From Candidatus Woesearchaeota archaeon (GTDB taxonomy: Archaea; Nanobdellota; Nanobdellia; Pacearchaeales; GW2011-AR1), in NCBI GenBank assembly GCA_012798335.1, contig JAAZNJ010000005.1:1-39211 (forward strand): a DNA stretch of 39,211 nt, in the 5' to 3' direction. Positions 1-8,054 of the stretch are shown in pieces. The notes beneath the pieces are model-generated. The model worked only from the letters and a program-made list of their open reading frames with translations. It was not told where the DNA came from and searched no databases. Made by a program: the position numbers and the translations under genes. Within the stretch, counting starts at the first letter, position 1; the number at the start of each line of letters is the position of its first letter.

Positions 1-220
1 AAGAATTATCAAATCTTAAAAAAACATCTACATCATAAATTCCTTTTTTTATTAATGTTCCTTTAGCATAACTTCCTCCGATAAATAATTCTGTCTTAAT
101 TTTTTGTTTTTTTATCTCTTCTTTTATTCTTTTATTTATCTCTTTTAAATTATGTTCTATTTCCTTTATATCCTCTTTCTGAGGATTTATTTTTTTTAAA
201 ACCTCTTTTAGAATTCGCAT
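1..220 (-). CDS. cca: CCA-adding tRNA nucleotidyltransferase, N-terminal part
   Basis: The first about 73 residues of a protein that runs off the left edge of the window. A charged N-terminal helical stretch is followed by GGSYAKGT and then DVDVFLRF, the G-S...D-x-D signature of the polymerase-beta-type nucleotidyltransferase fold. The spacing and the small helical lead-in fit archaeal class I CCA-adding enzymes, which add CCA to tRNA 3' ends using the two Asp residues for metal binding. The ATG at 220-218 is 1 bp after the stop of the upstream zinc-ribbon gene, so it is probably the last visible gene of that translation-related operon. Only the catalytic N-terminus is visible, so another nucleotidyltransferase of the same fold is possible. 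Confidence 0.72.
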   Translation of the reverse strand, partial: MRILKEVLKKINPQKEDIKEIEHNLKEINKRIKEEIKKQKIKTELFIGGSYAKGTLIKKGIYDVDVFLRFDNS

Positions 221-221
221 A

Positions 222-626
222 TTATTTCTCTGGATTCTTTATTTCTTTAATATCACTTAAACTCTTATTTAATGTTGAAGCCAAATCTATTATATATTTT
301 CCTTCTTCTATTTTATAAACAAGAGGTCTTTTTTTATTGAATAAATTAACTAAATCTATTTCAAATTTACCAGAACCAACAACTCTCACTGACTCAATAT
401 CTAAAATAACAGGGGTGTCTTCTTCTGTTATTCCTGCAATTTCTCTTATATCTTTTTCAACTTGATTTTTTTCTTCTTCTGGTAAGATTATCGGATTTTC
501 TTTTATTTTTTCTAATTGGTCCTCTCTAATATAAAAAAAGAAATGACTACCACAACTGCAACCTTCTAATAATTCTTTACTTCCTGCAGGATAAATCTTC
601 CCGCAATGAACGCATTGATGAGCCAT
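222..626 (-). CDS. Zn-ribbon protein (OapC-like)
   Basis: A 134-residue protein with an N-terminal zinc ribbon: Cys5-x2-Cys8 and Cys23-x-Cys25, followed by an acidic linker and a compact alpha/beta C-terminal half with alternating hydrophobic strands. It matches the small Zn-ribbon protein encoded in many archaea beside a DUF2073 protein and an Era-like GTPase, and the next two upstream genes here are exactly those. The biochemical role is unknown; RNA or ribosome binding is an inference from the GTPase partner and from the cca gene downstream. The cysteines are all present, so zinc binding is likely. Confidence 0.75.
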   Translation of the reverse strand: MAHQCVHCGKIYPAGSKELLEGCSCGSHFFFYIREDQLEKIKENPIILPEEEKNQVEKDIREIAGITEEDTPVILDIESVRVVGSGKFEIDLVNLFNKKRPLVYKIEEGKYIIDLASTLNKSLSDIKEIKNPEK

Positions 627-695
627 AACTTATAAAAAACCTTTTAGTTTTTAATTGTTTTTATTATAAAAATTTTAATGTAATTCTTTAATCCT

Positions 696-1106
696 TTACT
701 TATTCAAAAAGAGTTCTATCTTTTTTGGATCTTTTTTAATCTCTTTTACAATTGTTGCAGGACCTATTATGGTTATAGAAGTTAAATCACTACCAATAAG
801 AGCATTTGCAATGTTCTTTGTTATTTTAGAAAAGAAATTTTCTTGATTATCCCCTGAAATAACAGCTAGTTCTATTCCTTTAAATCCATCTGTATAATCT
901 ATCATTGCCATAGTGTCTTCTATTAACCTTGTCTCCTCTTGAGGCAATAATCTTCCTTGTAATATTAAGATTTCATTGCCTAAAACAATTCCTAATATCT
1001 TTTTTATTCTTGAAGTGCTATCTAAATTCTTTATTTCTGAATAAGGCATAAACTGAATAGAAAAACCTTTTATATTCCCAATTTTTTTATTCCCTCTTTT
1101 TTCCAT
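696..1106 (-). CDS. DUF2073 family protein
   Basis: A 136-residue soluble protein without signal peptide or membrane segment. Family assignment rests on length, its position between an Era-like GTPase (stop 1 bp upstream) and a Zn-ribbon protein, and its overall look: a lysine-rich start, a central alpha/beta core and a C-terminal stretch with ITIIGPATIVKEI. DUF2073 proteins are archaeal and uncharacterised, and almost always sit beside this GTPase. I infer a shared complex or regulatory partner for the GTPase. No catalytic motif is visible. Confidence 0.72.
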   Translation of the reverse strand: MEKRGNKKIGNIKGFSIQFMPYSEIKNLDSTSRIKKILGIVLGNEILILQGRLLPQEETRLIEDTMAMIDYTDGFKGIELAVISGDNQENFFSKITKNIANALIGSDLTSITIIGPATIVKEIKKDPKKIELFLNK

Positions 1107-1107
1107 T

Positions 1108-1755
1108 TTATCCTTTAGATTTTTTAGATAGTTTAAATAATGATTCGTAAAATTCCTCTAAGTTATTCCCAAATTTCGCACTGATTCCAACAACTTCATA
1201 CTCTGGAAAAGCTGCTTCAATCTTTTTTACATCAGCTTTCTTTATATCTATTTTATTAGCCACAACTAAAACAGGTATTTTTCTTGCAACTAAATTTCCA
1301 ATTATTGTTATATTAACTTGATTATAAGGATTTTCAGTTGCATCTAAAACCACTACAACAATGTCCATATCATCTAACCATTTTATGCTTTCAATAACTC
1401 CTTGGGTTGCTTCTTTTGCTCTTTCTTTTGCCTCTTTTTTTGACATCTTGTATTTTAAGAATTCTTCATAATCTATTTTTGTAGCTATTCCAGGTGTATC
1501 AATCATTTTAAAAGTCATTTTTTTTCCTTTGTAATCAATCTCAACTTTTTCTTTAAATTGAACTTTTCTTGTTTCATGAGGTATTTTGCTTACTGTTCCT
1601 AATTCTTCTCCTGTAAAATCCTTACAAATTCTATTAACTAAGCTGGTTTTTCCTGCATTTGGAGGCCCATAAAACCCAAGTTTAATCTCTTTTTTATTAT
1701 TAAAAATATTATTGAGTATCCTTCTAAAGAAATTTGTTAGAATTTTTATCTCCAT
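1108..1755 (-). CDS. Era-like GTP-binding protein
   Basis: A small TRAFAC GTPase of 215 residues from the chosen start. It has G1 GPPNAGKT (residues 30-37), G3 DTPG (86-89), G4 NKID (167-170) and G5 SAK (192-194). It lacks the KH domain of bacterial Era, so it is the archaeal Era-like type that travels with DUF2073 and Zn-ribbon genes. A role in ribosome assembly or RNA is inferred, not shown. A GTG five codons upstream (1770) is possible, but the TATA-like element TTTATAAA at 1777-1784 lies about 25 bp before the ATG at 1755, which fits a leaderless transcript starting there. The gene likely heads the operon running through 222-1106. Confidence 0.85.
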   Translation of the reverse strand: MEIKILTNFFRRILNNIFNNKKEIKLGFYGPPNAGKTSLVNRICKDFTGEELGTVSKIPHETRKVQFKEKVEIDYKGKKMTFKMIDTPGIATKIDYEEFLKYKMSKKEAKERAKEATQGVIESIKWLDDMDIVVVVLDATENPYNQVNITIIGNLVARKIPVLVVANKIDIKKADVKKIEAAFPEYEVVGISAKFGNNLEEFYESLFKLSKKSKG

Positions 1756-1843
1756 ATTATAACTTCTCACTTTTAGTTTATAAATATTTCACCTATAAGA
1801 CTATATTGTTCTTATCTTATTACTTATATTTTATTATTTGAAA

Positions 1844-4501
1844 TTAATTTGAAAGAGGCATTCCTGTATTTTTATTTGCATGTTTTTTAGAGGCATATTT
1901 TATCTGTTCTCCTGTCCATCCTGCTTTTTTAAGTTCAGCACTAATTTCTCCTTCTTTTTTACCTCTTTTTCTTTCTGCTTCAATAAACAAAACTAAATTA
2001 TAAAGCTGATTTTGGTCTTTAAATAAATGTTTTTCATATTTATTTTTATACCAATTAGCTAAAATTATCCAAGTTATTATACCTATTACTACAATTATCC
2101 CTGATATTAAAATTATAAGTTTAGTATTATCTTTTACTTCTACAGGAACAGGAGTTTCAACATCTAAATATGAAAGTGCAGGTGAAATAATTGCGTTAAA
2201 ATTTAAAGAATCTACATTCTGTGTTGTTGCAAAACTTATTGTTCTTGTTTCAGGAGAAATATCTATTTTTACATATCCATTATTCTCATTATAAGAAAGA
2301 TTTCCATCAAAAATTAAATTGTCATATTTTTTTAAGATTAAAGTTGAATTTAATATATTATCATTTTGATTTTCTATTTTTAATGTATAAAACTTTTCAA
2401 TTAGATAATCTTGATTGTCTACTCTTTTATTTATTTCTTTAAAAGTTAAAGATAATTTTTTATTTAATGTTTGCCAATTATAAATTGCATCTTGATATTC
2501 TTCAAGATTTGAAGAGTTATAACTCTCGTCTATCAAAGCAGGCTCTATTTGGTTTTTTTGAGGGTATACTGGTAGAGGAACTTGGGTTTGTGATTTTATA
2601 TATACAGAATCAGGTATATTCATTGTTGAAAGGTTAGATAAATATAAAGCATATTCATTAGAGGTTATATTTGAAGAATTAATTCTTGATTTAATTAAAG
2701 AAATCATGTTCTTATTTTCATTTATTTTTAATATCCTATAAATTTCAGATTTCTCAAAATTGTTTAAAGACATAGAATTTGAATTTAATTCAGAAATAAT
2801 TTTATTTAATTTACTTTCTTCTTCTAATAACATAATAGGCAAAGCATTAACAGCTGAAACTACCTCAACTTTGAAAGATTTTGAATATTCTTTATTAGAA
2901 GAATCATAAGCTTTTACTGATATGGTATAATTCCCTAAAGAAGAATAACTATGGCTAGCTTTAGGAACTGTTGTTTGTATTGGAGAACTTCCGTCCCCAA
3001 AATCCCAATAATAAGAATTTATACCTTTTGTGTTATTTACACCTATCTCAAACTGAGTAGAATAATTCACAGGAACCATTAAAGGATAAATCCAAAATAA
3101 AGCATCATTGCTTATTAAAACACTAACAACTTTTGAGAATATAAGTCTTGTATCAAAATACATCTTTAAGGTGTAATTTTTTGATGTAGTGGATATTGGC
3201 ATATTAAATCCGATATTATTCAAATAAATTTTTTGATAAGAATTTGTTGTTATATTTGCATGAACAACATTCAAATCATAAATATTATTAGTTTGTGTTA
3301 TCACTCCTGCTTTAAATCCTAAGTTTAATGAATCTAAATTTATTGTTTGGTTTTTATTTGTTATAAAATTTATAGGGATTATACATCCTTTTGAACAATT
3401 GTTATTATAATTACTATCAACATAATCTTTTATTGCTGATTCAACACTTATGATATCTGGATTTATCTTATTTATTGAACTAGAATTTAAAATAAAACTT
3501 CCAGTTGTGTTATATTTTTCTTGTCTAGCATAAATATCAAAATCTAAATTTCCTTGGAGTTCATTTAAAATTATAGAAATACCACAAGGATTATCAGATT
3601 CATATTTAATTTTATACTCTGTAGCATTACTATCTCTTGGACTAACACAAACAAGATATTCCTCATTTTCAAATGTCGGATAGGTAACATTACAAAAGAT
3701 TTCATTTTCTCCATCTGTTGTGGCTAAACAAGAAGCAGATCTTGTATTTTCTTCATTTAATATAGTTAAATTGAAAGAAGCTTTCTTTGTTCCATTTACT
3801 GTAGCTCCAAGCATTAAACCAGGACTATCTTTTAAAATCATCTTTTGGCAATAAGCATTTCTTGTATTACCAAAAGTAGCATAATCTATGGCTTTATCTT
3901 CTTCAAAGCATCCATAATTTCTATCCCCATATTCCTTTGTTCCAATATTTGACTGCCAATCTATAATTTTATCATTAAATAAATCAATCTTTAATGGAGG
4001 AAGTTCTGATTTATCATTATCAGAAGTTACATTTAAAGTGAAAGAATCAATTTCTGTTAATAAAGAGTTAGGAGGTGTTGTTATAACAAATGCAAATAAA
4101 TTATCTTGAATTTCATTACTTTCTATTGTTTTTGATTTTGATATTGAAGGATTTGATGATTTATAAAAATCTTTACAATCTGAAGGAGAACAAGAATAAT
4201 TAACTTGAGAATTTACTGATTTTTTTAACATATCTAAAAGAGATAAAGTTTTGTTAAAAGAAATATCCCCTAATAGAAGACTCATCTTTATTAAAGAATT
4301 TGTAGATTCATTTACAATACTCATATTTAACCAGCCATTTAAAGTTTCATTTGAAGAATAAACTGTTGAGATAGAATAACTCTGGTTTGCACTTGCATTT
4401 CCCAAGGTTACAGAACAAGATATAAATGATAAGAGAGATACAAAAATAAAAAAATTAAATGCAATTGCTAAACTTATAAAAATTGTATTTTTTTTCACCA
4501 T
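1844..4501 (-). CDS. Large PKD-domain surface protein, C-terminally anchored
   Basis: An 885-residue exported protein. Residues about 8-34 form a hydrophobic signal or anchor helix. A long Asn/Ser-rich extracellular part with scattered cysteines and many N-x-S/T sequons follows. Around residues 475-550 there is a PKD-like beta sandwich with the diagnostic YYWDFGDGS and the closing G-x-Y-T-I-S-V-K-A strand. A transmembrane helix at about 795-818 is followed by a cytoplasmic tail ending in a two-helix module with KKAGWTGEQI. It is probably a cell-surface structural or adhesion protein; no enzyme motif is visible. A TATA-like stretch (TTTATAAA near 4533-4541) lies about 32 bp before the ATG. The tail module recurs at the N-terminus of the 8055-8420 protein. 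Confidence 0.8.
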   Translation of the reverse strand: MVKKNTIFISLAIAFNFFIFVSLLSFISCSVTLGNASANQSYSISTVYSSNETLNGWLNMSIVNESTNSLIKMSLLLGDISFNKTLSLLDMLKKSVNSQVNYSCSPSDCKDFYKSSNPSISKSKTIESNEIQDNLFAFVITTPPNSLLTEIDSFTLNVTSDNDKSELPPLKIDLFNDKIIDWQSNIGTKEYGDRNYGCFEEDKAIDYATFGNTRNAYCQKMILKDSPGLMLGATVNGTKKASFNLTILNEENTRSASCLATTDGENEIFCNVTYPTFENEEYLVCVSPRDSNATEYKIKYESDNPCGISIILNELQGNLDFDIYARQEKYNTTGSFILNSSSINKINPDIISVESAIKDYVDSNYNNNCSKGCIIPINFITNKNQTINLDSLNLGFKAGVITQTNNIYDLNVVHANITTNSYQKIYLNNIGFNMPISTTSKNYTLKMYFDTRLIFSKVVSVLISNDALFWIYPLMVPVNYSTQFEIGVNNTKGINSYYWDFGDGSSPIQTTVPKASHSYSSLGNYTISVKAYDSSNKEYSKSFKVEVVSAVNALPIMLLEEESKLNKIISELNSNSMSLNNFEKSEIYRILKINENKNMISLIKSRINSSNITSNEYALYLSNLSTMNIPDSVYIKSQTQVPLPVYPQKNQIEPALIDESYNSSNLEEYQDAIYNWQTLNKKLSLTFKEINKRVDNQDYLIEKFYTLKIENQNDNILNSTLILKKYDNLIFDGNLSYNENNGYVKIDISPETRTISFATTQNVDSLNFNAIISPALSYLDVETPVPVEVKDNTKLIILISGIIVVIGIITWIILANWYKNKYEKHLFKDQNQLYNLVLFIEAERKRGKKEGEISAELKKAGWTGEQIKYASKKHANKNTGMPLSN

Positions 4502-4623
4502 CTTTTACTTTATATTAAGAAATTTTTATTTTATAAATCTTCCTTTATAGAGATTGGAAAATATTGAGAGATTTTATAAAAGATTATATAACAAATTAAA
4601 TAAAATTTGATGTCAAGATAAAG

Positions 4624-4648
4624 TTTTATAAAATTGATAATACTTAAT
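4624..4648 (+). promoter_or_regulatory. Promoter of the ArsR gene with degenerate operator
   Basis: TTTTATAAA (about 4624-4632) lies 22-30 bp before the ATG at 4654, suitable for a leaderless archaeal transcript. Immediately after it, ATTGATA is followed by a poorly matching second half (4 of 7 positions) compared with the perfect palindrome at 5050-5069. This could be a weak autoregulatory site. Confidence 0.4.
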
Positions 4649-4653
4649 ATTTT

Positions 4654-4974
4654 ATGAAAAACGAACTTCTCATATTAAAGGCTTTAGCTGATGAAACGAG
4701 ATTAAAAATTGTTGAACTTTTAATAGAAGGAGAAAAATGTGTTTGTGAAATTTTTCCATATATTAAAAGAACTCAATCTACTATTTCTCTTCAATTAGAA
4801 GTTTTAAAAAAAGCAGGAATTTTAGATTCAAAAAAACAAGGAAGAAAAGTTTATTATTTTATTTCTAATAATAAAATTTATTCCATTTTAGAATTATTAG
4901 GAATTAAAACTGATAAAAAGAATAAGAATAATGGGAATAATAAGGATTATAAAAATAAGACGTATAAAAAATAA
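4654..4974 (+). CDS. ArsR/SmtB-family metal- or redox-sensing repressor
   Basis: A 106-residue winged-helix protein. It opens with KALADETRLKIVELL, the classic ArsR N-terminal helix. Cys29-Val-Cys31 (KCVCEIF) follows at the position of the ELCVCDL metal-binding loop of ArsR/SmtB sensors. The recognition helix region is STISLQLEVLKKAGIL, and the wing is KQGRKVYYFIS. Such proteins sit on inverted-repeat operators and leave on binding metals or metalloids. The last 20 residues are a Lys/Asn-rich tail of low complexity. It is followed by a thioredoxin-like protein and a COG0701 permease, the usual partners of this regulator type. The ligand cannot be read from sequence; arsenic or a soft metal is an inference. 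Confidence 0.88.
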   Translation: MKNELLILKALADETRLKIVELLIEGEKCVCEIFPYIKRTQSTISLQLEVLKKAGILDSKKQGRKVYYFISNNKIYSILELLGIKTDKKNKNNGNNKDYKNKTYKK

Positions 4975-5044
4975 TAAAATTATAAAATCAAAAACTTCTA
5001 GTTTCTAACAACTTATAATTTATAAAAAAATAAAAATCAAAAGA

Positions 5045-5069
5045 TTTAAATATTGATAGATATCAATAT
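5045..5069 (+). promoter_or_regulatory. TATA box and palindromic ArsR operator candidate
   Basis: TTTAAATA (5045-5052) overlaps a perfect inverted repeat, ATATTGATA-GA-TATCAATAT (5050-5069): 9-bp arms around a 2-bp centre. It lies between the ArsR gene and the thioredoxin-like gene, with the ATG at 5095. A repressor bound here would cover the TATA box and start site. The geometry resembles ArsR-family operators; binding is inferred. Confidence 0.65.
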
Positions 5070-5094
5070 ATTTTATAAAAAGGTTAAAATTAAA

Positions 5095-5343
5095 ATGAAA
5101 ATAAAAGTTATTGGAAGTGGTTGTCCAACTTGTATAAAACTTCATCAATGGATTTTAAAACTTAGAGATGAAGGCAAAATAAATAAAAAAACAGAGATTG
5201 ATTATAGCAAGGATATTAACGAGTTAATTGAGCTGGGGGTTATGGGAAGTCCTGCTTTAGTTATTGATGGAAAAGTTGTTGGTGTTGGAATGCCATCAGA
5301 TGAAAAAGAACTTCTTGAAATAATAAAAAAATACGAAAAGTAG
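5095..5343 (+). CDS. Thioredoxin-like small redox protein (redox-active disulfide type)
   Basis: An 82-residue thioredoxin-fold protein with active site Cys10-Pro-Thr-Cys13 directly after the first strand (MKIKVIGSG). The cis-Pro loop is MGSPALVIDGKVV, followed by a C-terminal helix. This matches the minimal glutaredoxin-like 'redox-active disulfide protein 2' family that accompanies COG0701 permeases. I use the ATG at 5095 rather than a TTG at 5053, because the TTG lies inside the palindromic operator and the family begins at the first strand. It probably reduces or relays thiols for the adjacent permease. Confidence 0.85.
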   Translation: MKIKVIGSGCPTCIKLHQWILKLRDEGKINKKTEIDYSKDINELIELGVMGSPALVIDGKVVGVGMPSDEKELLEIIKKYEK

Positions 5344-5385
5344 GATTTAGATAATAATCTTAAATAAAACTAAATAAAATTTAAA

Positions 5386-6498
5386 ATGGAAAAAAATGAT
5401 ATTTATTTTTTGTTAACTATACTTTTTGTATTTGGAATTTTATATTTCGTGCCTTCTAATTCTAGCTGGTTTAGAAGTTCTATTTTATCTGCTTTTGATA
5501 TGTTACATGATTATGCTCAAAAACATGTTTTAACTTGTTTATTACCTGCTTTGTTTATAGCAGGGGCTATTTCTGTTTTTGTTAAAAAAGATGCTGTTTT
5601 AAAATATCTTGGGCATAAATCTAAAAAAATAATTTCATATTCTATTGCGAGTATTTCAGGAGCAATTTTAGCTGTTTGTTCTTGTACAATCTTACCTTTA
5701 TTTGCAGGAATAAGAAAAAGAGGAGCTGGATTAGGGCCAGCAATCACTTTTCTATTCGCAGGTCCTGCAATAAATATAGCTGCAATTTTTTTAACTTCTT
5801 CTGTTTTAGGATTTAAGATAGGTTTAGCAAGAGCAATCGCTGCAATTTCTTTATCTATACTTGTTGGACTAACAATGGCTTTAATATTTAGAGAAAAAGC
5901 AGAACAAGGTGGTTTGATTATGCAAGAGAGTAAAGAAGTTCAATTATCTAAAAAAGTACTTTTTGCATTTTTTGGATTAATGATTGGAATTTTAGTTGTT
6001 AATGGTTTACAAATTAACAATTTTATTAAATATCTTTTAATGTTTTCCTTTGCTATTGCTACTGTTCTCTTAGTTATTTTTAAATTTCATAAAGAGACAA
6101 CAAAAGATTGGCTTAATGAGACATGGGGTTTTTCTAAAACTTTATTACCCCTCTTATTTTTAGGTGTTTTTATTGCAGGATTTATAATGCCATTATTGCC
6201 TGAAGAGATTATTTCAAAATTTGTTGGTCAAAATAACTTATTTGGAAATTTAATATCCTCTGTATTTGGAGCATTTATGTATTTTTCAACACTAACAGAA
6301 ATTCCAATATTACAAGCATTAATTGCTAAAGGAATGGCTTCAGGCCCTGCTTTAGCTTTATTATTAGCTGGTCCAAGTTTAAGTTTGCCTAATATGCTTG
6401 TTATTAGAAAAGTTTTAGGAACAAAAAAGACAATTGTCTATGTTTCTCTTGTAATAATTTATTCAACTATTGCAGGATTAATCTTTGGTTTGATCTAA
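5386..6498 (+). CDS. COG0701/DUF318 permease (ArsP-like)
   Basis: A 370-residue polytopic membrane protein with roughly eight to ten hydrophobic helices in two repeated halves. The first repeat carries AVCSCTILPLFAGIRKRGAG, with Cys98 and Cys100, followed by GPAITFLFAGPAINIAAI. The second carries FSTLTEIPILQALIAKGM and GPALALLLAGPSLSLPNM. These are hallmarks of the permease family that includes ArsP, which exports organoarsenicals, and related metal efflux proteins. Together with the upstream ArsR and thioredoxin-like genes it forms a likely ligand-induced efflux operon. The substrate is unknown; the CSC cysteines suggest a thiophilic compound. A T-rich, hairpin-capable segment follows. Confidence 0.87.
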   Translation: MEKNDIYFLLTILFVFGILYFVPSNSSWFRSSILSAFDMLHDYAQKHVLTCLLPALFIAGAISVFVKKDAVLKYLGHKSKKIISYSIASISGAILAVCSCTILPLFAGIRKRGAGLGPAITFLFAGPAINIAAIFLTSSVLGFKIGLARAIAAISLSILVGLTMALIFREKAEQGGLIMQESKEVQLSKKVLFAFFGLMIGILVVNGLQINNFIKYLLMFSFAIATVLLVIFKFHKETTKDWLNETWGFSKTLLPLLFLGVFIAGFIMPLLPEEIISKFVGQNNLFGNLISSVFGAFMYFSTLTEIPILQALIAKGMASGPALALLLAGPSLSLPNMLVIRKVLGTKKTIVYVSLVIIYSTIAGLIFGLI

Positions 6499-6531
6499 TT
6501 ATCAATTGTTTAATTGTAATTTAAACTCTTC

Positions 6532-6577
6532 TTCAAATTTCATTTAGTTTTTTTAAACACTTCTTTAAAAATTTGAA
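6532..6577 (+). terminator. Possible terminator after the permease operon
   Basis: TTCAAATTT (6532-6540) and AAATTTGAA (6569-6577) can pair, and the 28-nt loop contains a T7 run (6548-6554). Archaeal RNA polymerase terminates at T-runs. The AT background makes chance pairing plausible. Confidence 0.3.
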
Positions 6578-6630
6578 AAATTTAAATATAATTCATACTT
6601 AAAGGTATAAAGACAGAGACATTCAATAAA

Positions 6631-6967
6631 ATGCCAAAAGTAATATTTAAACTGGATAAAGAAAAAGATTTATTTAACATTTGGGAAACCTGTAATAAAA
6701 GTTCATCATGGTATGATCATAAAAAAATTACCACAAATAGATGCTAATAAAAATTATTCTGTAAATCTTTACGGGACAAGAAGAGAAGGAAAAGATAAGT
6801 ATATTCTTTACAATGGTGGAACCTTACTTGTCAATGAACAGATGAAGAACTTTGTGGAAGAAATAAGAAAAAGAGGATTTAGATTAAATGATTACCCTGA
6901 AAATCTTAAATTAAAGGCTGAAACATTTGGAAGAATCTTAAAAGCAGGGGGTTTCCTAATTGAATGA
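6631..6967 (+). CDS. Unknown small protein, split by a frameshift at an A7 tract
   Basis: Two overlapping frames look like one gene. From the ATG at 6631 a 38-codon frame (MPKVIFKLDKEKDLFNIWET...) stops at 6747. A second frame, open from 6644, runs to 6967 (84 residues if counted from the ATG at 6713). Dropping one A from the AAAAAAA run at 6721-6727 joins them into one smooth protein of about 111 residues reading SSSWYDHKKLPQIDANK across the joint. TATA candidates (6581-6590 and TATAAAG at 6605-6611) fit a start at 6631 and not at 6713. I do not recognise the fold. The stop overlaps the next start (ATGA), so it is translationally coupled to the metalloprotease gene. The break could be a sequencing error, a decayed gene or a slippage site. 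Confidence 0.55.
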
Positions 6968-7629
6968 TAACTAAAAAAGGAAGATTTTTGATAAGACACA
7001 AAGAAATTGATAGCAAATATATAGAATCTTTTGATTTTGATAAATTAGAAGATAAATATCAAGACATTAAAAAATTTTATTCTTTTGAAAAAGATTTAGG
7101 TTTAATTAGAATTTGTTTTATTTATAGTCCTGAAGAATTTTTATTTTTTACTGGAAGAGAATTTAATCAAAATTGGATTTGTGCGATGGTTGGATATCAT
7201 AATACAATAAATATTTTTTCTCCATCAATTATTGAAAAGATTACAACTCACAAGAAGGAGAGCATTTTTAACACAATAGTTCATGAAATATCTCATCTGT
7301 TTTATGGATATTCAATGTTAGCAGATTTTCCTTTATTTAATGAGGGAATTGCAAAATATCATGAGAATAACAAATGTAATAACAAAATTAATTTTAATCT
7401 TCCTTCACTAAAAGGAGGAAAAGATTCAATTTATGATTATGGTGTAGGGCATTTGATTGTTTGCTCAATTATGGAGCATTTTGGAAATGAAGGTGCAAAA
7501 AAGATAATTAAGTTTTTAAAAGAGTCTTCTACTGAAATGAGTGAAGAAGAATTATTTAATCTATTCAAAAAAATATTTGAAATTGATGTAGATTTATTAA
7601 TAGAACTGAAAGGAGGTAAAGAAAAATGA
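6964..7629 (+). CDS. HExxH zinc metalloprotease-like protein
   Basis: A 221-residue protein with VHEISHLFYG (His107, Glu108, His111) and a downstream NEGIAKYHE (Glu127), the arrangement of gluzincin metallopeptidases: HExxH plus a Glu third ligand on a following helix. There is no signal peptide, so it is probably cytoplasmic. It overlaps its neighbours by 4 bp on both sides (ATGA), so the split gene before it, this protease and the Cys-rich peptide after it form one tightly coupled operon. I infer that the peptide could be its substrate, for example by leader removal. An unrelated housekeeping peptidase is the alternative. The exact family is not recognised. Confidence 0.72.
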   Translation: MITKKGRFLIRHKEIDSKYIESFDFDKLEDKYQDIKKFYSFEKDLGLIRICFIYSPEEFLFFTGREFNQNWICAMVGYHNTINIFSPSIIEKITTHKKESIFNTIVHEISHLFYGYSMLADFPLFNEGIAKYHENNKCNNKINFNLPSLKGGKDSIYDYGVGHLIVCSIMEHFGNEGAKKIIKFLKESSTEMSEEELFNLFKKIFEIDVDLLIELKGGKEK

Positions 7630-7817
7630 GTTTAGAAAATATCAAGGGAATAGATGAAAAAGTTTTTGAATATTTAGAAAGAGCACAAATCTTAGGTGGA
7701 GTTAAAACTAATTATGACCTTAAAAAAGAAACTTGTGACCAAAGTTGTTTTTGTGATACGTGCGATTGTGTATGTCACCAATCTTGTCATGGGGAAGGAC
7801 CTTGTTATAGCTTGTAA
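7626..7817 (+). CDS. Cys-rich 63-residue peptide, possible RiPP precursor or metal-binding peptide
   Basis: Residues 1-34 form a charged, helix-prone leader-like part with Gly24-Gly25 (ILGGV). Residues 37-63 hold eight cysteines (37, 41, 43, 46, 48, 50, 54, 60) and two histidines in a short core. A strong Shine-Dalgarno sequence, AAAGGAGGT, lies about 8 bp before the ATG, unusual in a window where many genes look leaderless, so high expression is likely. Its start overlaps the stop of the metalloprotease gene. Leader plus Cys core resembles a modified-peptide precursor, but a metallothionein-like metal binder fits equally well. There is no modifying enzyme immediately beside it; radical SAM enzymes lie 6-12 kb away. 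Confidence 0.65.
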   Translation: MSLENIKGIDEKVFEYLERAQILGGVKTNYDLKKETCDQSCFCDTCDCVCHQSCHGEGPCYSL

Positions 7818-7821
7818 ACCA

Positions 7822-7842
7822 TTTTTATTTTTTATTTTTTTT
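7822..7842 (+). terminator. T-rich terminator after the Cys-rich peptide gene
   Basis: Three runs of five to eight T residues, broken only by single A residues, begin 4 bp after the stop codon. Poly-T tracts on the coding strand are the usual archaeal intrinsic terminators. The rest of 7843-8054 shows no convincing gene. Confidence 0.5.
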
Positions 7843-8054
7843 AGTAGTTCTTAGTAGCTTTTGCTTTCAATTCCTCTTAAAAAGATTTAATCTCATATTA
7901 GCTAGTAAAAACTTTATAGAGTTAAAAAGAGGTATGACATAAAGCAAGATGAGACAAACTTTAAAACAACAAATTTATTATCTAAAATTTGAAAGAAGAG
8001 AAAGAATTTACACAATTGTTAAAAATTCATTTAATAATATTTAACAAAAGATTA

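Noticed and set aside
5053..5094. TTG-initiated N-terminal extension of the thioredoxin-like protein.
   Set aside because: It overlaps the palindromic operator, and the protein family begins at MKIKVIGSG.
7949..8044. A 31-codon plus-strand frame (MRQTLKQQIYYLKFERRERI...).
   Set aside because: Too short, no ribosome binding site or clear promoter, no neighbours that would use it; it could be real but cannot be supported.
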